From assembly GCA_938009335.1 (NCBI GenBank), contig CALLHT010000169.1:1-5464 (forward strand): a stretch of 5,464 nucleotides of DNA, written 5' to 3'. This document shows positions 5,053 through 5,464 of the stretch, piece after piece. The stretch's first letter is position 1. Each line of letters starts with the position of its first letter. Origin of the DNA: an uncultured Rhizobiaceae group bacterium. GTDB lineage: Bacteria; Pseudomonadota; Alphaproteobacteria; Rhizobiales; Rhizobiaceae. The notes beneath the pieces are model-generated. The model ran no database searches. It had not been told where the DNA came from and saw only the letters and a program-made list of their open reading frames with translations. The position numbers and the translations under genes are program-made.

Positions 5053-5464
5053 ATGGCAACTAAAATCAGACTGGCCCGTGGTGGCTCAAAAAAGCGTCCT
5101 TTCTACTCAATAGTAGTTGCAGACGTACGCGCACCTCGCGATGGCCGTTTCATCGAGAAGCTCGGCACTTTTAACCCGCTTCTTGCAAAAGACAACGAGC
5201 AACGTGTTGTGCTTGATCTTGACCGCGTAAAGCATTGGTTGGGTGAAGGCGCGAAGCCAACAGACAAGGTTCTTCGTTTTCTGGACGAAGCGGGTGTGTT
5301 GAAGCGTGAGCCACGTAGCAACCCGAAGAAAGCGCTTCCGGGCAAAAAAGCTCAAGAACGCATTGAAGAAAAAGAAGCAAAAGAGCAGGAAGCTAAAGAA
5401 GCTGCAGAGGCGGCTGAAGCTGAAGCAAAGGCTGCTGCCGAAGCACCTGCTGAAGAAGCACCTG
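5053..5464 (+). CDS. rpsP: 30S ribosomal protein S16, 3' end outside window
   Basis: S16 is a small-subunit protein that binds 16S rRNA and is needed for 30S assembly. The frame is open from the ATG at 5053 to the window edge, giving 137 codons. MATKIRLARGGSKKRPFYS (1-19), ADVRAPRDGRFIEKLGTFNP (23-42) and the following strand/helix region to about residue 85 are the conserved S16 domain. From about residue 93 a Lys-rich stretch becomes a Glu/Ala-rich, probably helical or disordered tail (101-137 and beyond), as in other alphaproteobacterial S16 proteins, which are longer than the roughly 82-residue E. coli protein. The start is fixed by the strong AAGGAG. It lies 32 bases after the chorismate mutase gene in the same direction. 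rimM and trmD would be expected next. Confidence 0.97.
   Translation, partial: MATKIRLARGGSKKRPFYSIVVADVRAPRDGRFIEKLGTFNPLLAKDNEQRVVLDLDRVKHWLGEGAKPTDKVLRFLDEAGVLKREPRSNPKKALPGKKAQERIEEKEAKEQEAKEAAEAAEAEAKAAAEAPAEEAP

Noticed and set aside
1..5464. CRISPR arrays, insertion sequences, tRNA genes or phage genes
   Set aside because: No regularly spaced direct repeats, transposase or integrase motifs, or tRNA-like cloverleaf were seen on either strand.

Overview
The window reads as chromosomal DNA from an alphaproteobacterium, most likely of the Rhizobiales/Hyphomicrobiales. The reasons are the Rhizobiales-style DapF N-terminus (KMNGAGNQIIVAD), the alphaproteobacterial Ffh G4 variant (TRID followed by GDGRGG), a short stand-alone AroQ chorismate mutase between ffh and rpsP, and an S16 protein with a long Ala/Glu/Lys tail. 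GC is moderate, roughly 50-55% in the housekeeping genes by hand counts of sample lines. No species can be named.

The left half (1-2873) is transcribed leftward. In transcription order it holds a small lipoprotein with a DUF4329/JAB-like HxH...SxxD motif (2873-2304), a Tat-signalled metallo-beta-lactamase-fold hydrolase closely resembling NAPE-PLD (2290-1223), an AT-rich small SpoU/TrmH-type RNA methyltransferase (1177-683), and the first 204 codons of dapF (613-1). The dapF gene runs off the left edge and is not seen as a closed ORF. Gaps are only 13, 45 and 69 bases, so read-through is possible, but dapF has its own promoter candidate.

The divergent region (2874-3200, 327 bases) has no convincing protein gene but is rich in signals. 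It contains an inverted repeat abutting the lipoprotein start, a promoter-like TTGACT, small hairpins, a strong rightward intrinsic terminator (3047-3082) with no upstream gene to terminate, a second promoter candidate, a 30-base near-perfect palindrome over that promoter's -10, and a leader hairpin. The best reading is a short terminated RNA or attenuator followed by the ffh promoter.

The right half (3201-5464) is a rightward housekeeping operon: ffh (SRP GTPase), a chorismate mutase gene whose ATG overlaps the ffh stop, and rpsP (S16), which runs off the right edge. The usual continuation would be rimM, trmD and rplS.

The housekeeping genes need little comment. The accessory part is the trio between dapF and ffh. 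Two of its products are predicted to be exported (a lipoprotein and a Tat substrate) and are translationally coupled, which suggests a small cell-envelope module. The main non-coding interest is the ffh upstream region. Nothing here is proof of a new system; the candidates are ranked in the findings.
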